From Porphyrobacter sp. (GTDB lineage Bacteria > Pseudomonadota > Alphaproteobacteria > Sphingomonadales > Sphingomonadaceae), in the NCBI GenBank assembly GCA_014359685.1, contig JACIYY010000272.1:1-7142 (forward strand): a stretch of DNA of 7,142 nt, given 5' to 3'. Below, piece after piece: positions 4,595-7,142 of the stretch; position 1 is the stretch's first letter, and each line of letters starts with the position of its first letter. Below the pieces are notes generated by a model. That model made no database searches and had not been told where the DNA came from. It was given only the letters and a program-made list of their open reading frames with translations. A program made the position numbers and the translations under genes.

Positions 4595-7142
4595 TCAGAA
4601 GGTGACCGACAGCGACCCGGCGAAGGTGGTGCCGATGTCGTAGCTGTTGATCTCGATCCGGTCGGTGCCGTTGTCCTGGAACTCCTCGTGGTCCTCGCCG
4701 AAGATGTTGCGCGCCTCCAGCTTGAGCTCGACCTCCTTGCCGGCGACCTGGAAGCCCTGCCGCATGACCACGTCGAAGCGCATTCCCGGATCCTCGACGA
4801 TGTCCGGCAAGTTGTTGAAGCCGCGGCTGACCACCCGCTCGCTGGCATAGGAGAACAGAGCGGTCAGCTGCTGCAACCGCTCGGTATCCTCGAGGCCGAT
4901 CTGAAGGTTGAGCAGATGGTCGGACTGCCCGGTCATCGGCGCGCCATCGCGGAAATAGAGGCTGGCATCGGGGGCCGAGGATCCGAACACCGCCGTCTGG
5001 TCACCCTCGTTCACCTGGATCTCGGACTTGGTGTAGGTGTAATTGGCGATCAGCAGGATTTCCTTGGTGGTAAACCAGCCGCCAAGGTCCAGCAGGTCGT
5101 AGCGGTACTCGGCCTCGACCTCGCCGCCATAGAGCTCCGCCTTGGGAGCGTTGGCATAGCTGGTGACCACGCCGTTCTGGAAGGTGGCGAAGGCTTCGAT
5201 CGGGCGGTCGATGTCCTTGTAGAATCCGGCGATCAGCGCGCGCGCGCCGCCGCCGGGATAATATTCCAGCCGCGCCTCGTAATTGGTCAGCTCGCTGTCG
5301 GTCAGCAGCGGGTTGCCCTGATAGGTGCGGGTGGTTTCCGGGTCCTGATACTGCTGGTAGATCAGCTCGCGGAACTGCGGGCGGGCCAGCGTCCGCGATG
5401 CGCTCAACCGCGCCTGCAGGCCGGTGCCGAAATCGTAGGTCAGCGTCGCGGCCGGGAGGAAGTAATCCTCGTCCAGGCGGGTGCCGGCGTTGATGTCGGT
5501 CACGTTGGTGAAGATCGTCAGATCCTGGGTCACCGACTGGACCGCATCCTCGTAACGGACGCCGATATCGAGCGACAGCCCCTCGGCCGGCTCGACCCGC
5601 AGCTGGCCGTAGGCGCCGTGAATCTCCAGATCCGCGTAGAACGCCGGTGCCGGGCTCAGCTCTTCCAGCTGCACCTGATAGGGGTTGCCCGTATTGGCCG
5701 GGTCCTCGCCGAAATCGATGATCGCATCGCTGAGCAGATGGGCCGGCTGGAACAGCCCGAACTCGATCGGCAAGTTGCTGGCGCCGATGCGGAACTCGCG
5801 CCGCACCGTGTAGCGCTCGGTCTTGGAATAGGCGTAGCCGGCCGACGCCGTCAGCCAGTCGAGCACCGGGTAGCTGAGATCGAGCCCGCCGAAATACAGG
5901 TCCTCGGTCAGGTCGGAGAACACCACCCGCGCATCGCTGCGCCCGCGCTCCAGCCGGTTCTGCCACAGGCCGAACAGCGGATCGCTCTCGTCGGGCGTGC
6001 TGAAATATTCCAGCGTGTATTCGAACGGCGCCTCGCGCTGGGTCTGCGCGTAGCCGCCGCGCAGGTCGACGCCGAGCTCGCCGAACTCCATCTCGCCGAC
6101 GAACTGGGTGTCGAACAGCTGACGCTCGTTCCACGAGGTGTCCTGGTCGAGCTCGTTATTGCCGCTGCCGAAATTGGTGCCGAAGCCCAGCACCGCCTGC
6201 TTGACGGTGTCGCGGATGAACAGGTTGGTCCAGCGGAAGCGATGCTCGCCGATCTCCAGCCCGAAGCCGAGCAGGCCGTTGACGAGGATCCGGTTGTCGG
6301 TGGTGTAGTTGGTGAAGTCGTTCAGCAGCTCCAGATCCTCCTGGATCGAAAGCTGGCTGCGGATCACGCGGTTGCGCCACTTGTTGCTGATCGCGGCGGT
6401 CGCGATCACGCCCAGCCGGCCGTCGGAGAACACATCGGTGGCAGTGCCCGCGGTGACCGATCCCGAGAAGTTGACCGGCAGGTTCCCGATCTTCTGCACG
6501 GTCATGAAGCTGGGGACGGTGATCGCCTTGATGATCCCGCGCACTTCGGAGCGGTCGAGGATATCGTTCAGCTGCTGGCCGCTGTCGTAGAACGCCTGCA
6601 GCGCCGGCGGCGTGTCGCGCGCGCCATTGTCGAAGCCGGTCCAGTCGGTGCCGGAGCCGAAATAGGAATAGCCGGCCTGCCCGGTGGTCTCGGTGTCGCC
6701 TTCGATGCCGCCGCCGATGGTGATGAAGCTTTCCTCCGGCACCGCACGGGTCGTCAGGTTGATGACGCCGCCGCCGAACTCGCCGGGGTAATTGACCGAA
6801 TAGCTCTTCTGCACCAGCGAGGAGGCGATCACGTTGGTCGGGAAGATGTCGAGCGGGACCACGCGGCTGAGCGGCTGCGGGCTCGGCAGCGGCAGGCCGT
6901 TGAGCAGAGCCAGCGAGTAGCGGTCGCCGAGGCCGCGCACATAGACGTAGCCGCCGCCCTGCACGGAGAGCCCGGTGACCCGGCCCAGCGCGCCGGCGAT
7001 GTCGCCTTCGCCGGTGCGGGCGATCTGTTCGGCCGACAGCACCGACAGGACCTGCGTGGCGTTGCGGACAGGATCGCGGCTGACCCGGCCGGTGACGATG
7101 ATCTCGCCGCCCGGCACCGAGATGTCGGTTTCCTCCGGGAAC
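4595..7142 (-). CDS. TonB-dependent outer-membrane receptor, N-terminus outside the window
   Basis: The minus-strand frame is open from the right edge to a TGA at 4595-4597 and gives 848 visible residues. It stays open past the GTG at 7117-7115 (preceding residues FPEETDIS), so the start and signal peptide lie beyond the window and that GTG is probably an internal valine. The visible N-terminus has GEIIVTGR, then a plug domain (about 20-135) with LSAEQIARTGEGDIAGALGR, VYVRGLGDRYS-ALLNGLPLPSP, VVPLDIFP and EFGGGVINLTTR. The rest is a 22-stranded-type barrel rich in aromatic and alternating residues, ending in GSLSVTF with the terminal phenylalanine used for BAM-dependent outer-membrane insertion. 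Such receptors import siderophores, carbohydrates or other large nutrients using TonB-ExbBD energy. The RGLGDRYS / PLDIFPTNVI version of the plug is a common subtype in sphingomonads and other proteobacteria. The ligand cannot be told from sequence. No frameshift or internal stop is seen. Confidence 0.95.
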   Translation of the reverse strand, partial: FPEETDISVPGGEIIVTGRVSRDPVRNATQVLSVLSAEQIARTGEGDIAGALGRVTGLSVQGGGYVYVRGLGDRYSLALLNGLPLPSPQPLSRVVPLDIFPTNVIASSLVQKSYSVNYPGEFGGGVINLTTRAVPEESFITIGGGIEGDTETTGQAGYSYFGSGTDWTGFDNGARDTPPALQAFYDSGQQLNDILDRSEVRGIIKAITVPSFMTVQKIGNLPVNFSGSVTAGTATDVFSDGRLGVIATAAISNKWRNRVIRSQLSIQEDLELLNDFTNYTTDNRILVNGLLGFGLEIGEHRFRWTNLFIRDTVKQAVLGFGTNFGSGNNELDQDTSWNERQLFDTQFVGEMEFGELGVDLRGGYAQTQREAPFEYTLEYFSTPDESDPLFGLWQNRLERGRSDARVVFSDLTEDLYFGGLDLSYPVLDWLTASAGYAYSKTERYTVRREFRIGASNLPIEFGLFQPAHLLSDAIIDFGEDPANTGNPYQVQLEELSPAPAFYADLEIHGAYGQLRVEPAEGLSLDIGVRYEDAVQSVTQDLTIFTNVTDINAGTRLDEDYFLPAATLTYDFGTGLQARLSASRTLARPQFRELIYQQYQDPETTRTYQGNPLLTDSELTNYEARLEYYPGGGARALIAGFYKDIDRPIEAFATFQNGVVTSYANAPKAELYGGEVEAEYRYDLLDLGGWFTTKEILLIANYTYTKSEIQVNEGDQTAVFGSSAPDASLYFRDGAPMTGQSDHLLNLQIGLEDTERLQQLTALFSYASERVVSRGFNNLPDIVEDPGMRFDVVMRQGFQVAGKEVELKLEARNIFGEDHEEFQDNGTDRIEINSYDIGTTFAGSLSVTF

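Noticed and set aside
5001..6134. A second minus-strand frame of 377 codons inside the TonB-dependent receptor
   Set aside because: It is an out-of-frame shadow; the receptor frame is continuous through the whole region with clear motifs.
7115..7117. GTG as the start codon of the TonB-dependent receptor
   Set aside because: The frame remains open upstream to the window edge, no signal peptide follows this GTG, and the position just before GEIIVTG is where the mature N-terminal region of such receptors lies.

Overview
The window looks like ordinary core chromosome of a GC-rich alphaproteobacterium, most likely a member of the Sphingomonadales. This is inferred from the strong GC bias at third codon positions, the TonB-dependent receptor with a GEIIVTG motif before its plug domain (typical of sphingomonad receptors), and the alphaproteobacterial look of the tRNA-Thr. 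The assignment comes from motif memory, not from a database search.

Layout from left to right. (1) Positions 1-1327, plus strand: the last 66 codons of an RbbA/YhiH-type ABC transporter protein, followed one base later by a complete YhhJ-type ABC permease. Together they are the 3' end of a yhiI-rbbA-yhhJ-like operon. (2) Positions 1460-3689, plus strand: rarA, an AAA+ ATPase for maintenance of stalled replication forks, and an uncharacterised protein with a DUF429-like, RNase H-fold-like acidic residue pattern. Only seven bases separate them, and they are probably co-transcribed. (3) Positions 3710-3782, plus strand: tRNA-Thr(TGT), without an encoded CCA end. (4) Positions 3873-4547, plus strand: a PhoB/OmpR-type response regulator. 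Its DNA-binding domain looks intact, but its receiver domain lacks two of the usual switch residues. A Pho-box-like direct repeat lies just upstream. (5) Positions 4595-7142, minus strand: a large TonB-dependent outer-membrane receptor converging on the regulator and running off the right edge. A GC-rich hairpin sits between the two convergent genes.

The five protein genes do not form one pathway. The left pair is membrane transport or ribosome-associated. The middle pair probably concerns genome maintenance. The right part is regulation and outer-membrane uptake. I found no mobile element, CRISPR array, toxin-antitoxin pair or phage gene. I see no clearly new system. The points most worth a second look are the degenerate receiver domain, the direct repeat in front of its gene, and the unknown RNase H-like protein coupled to rarA.
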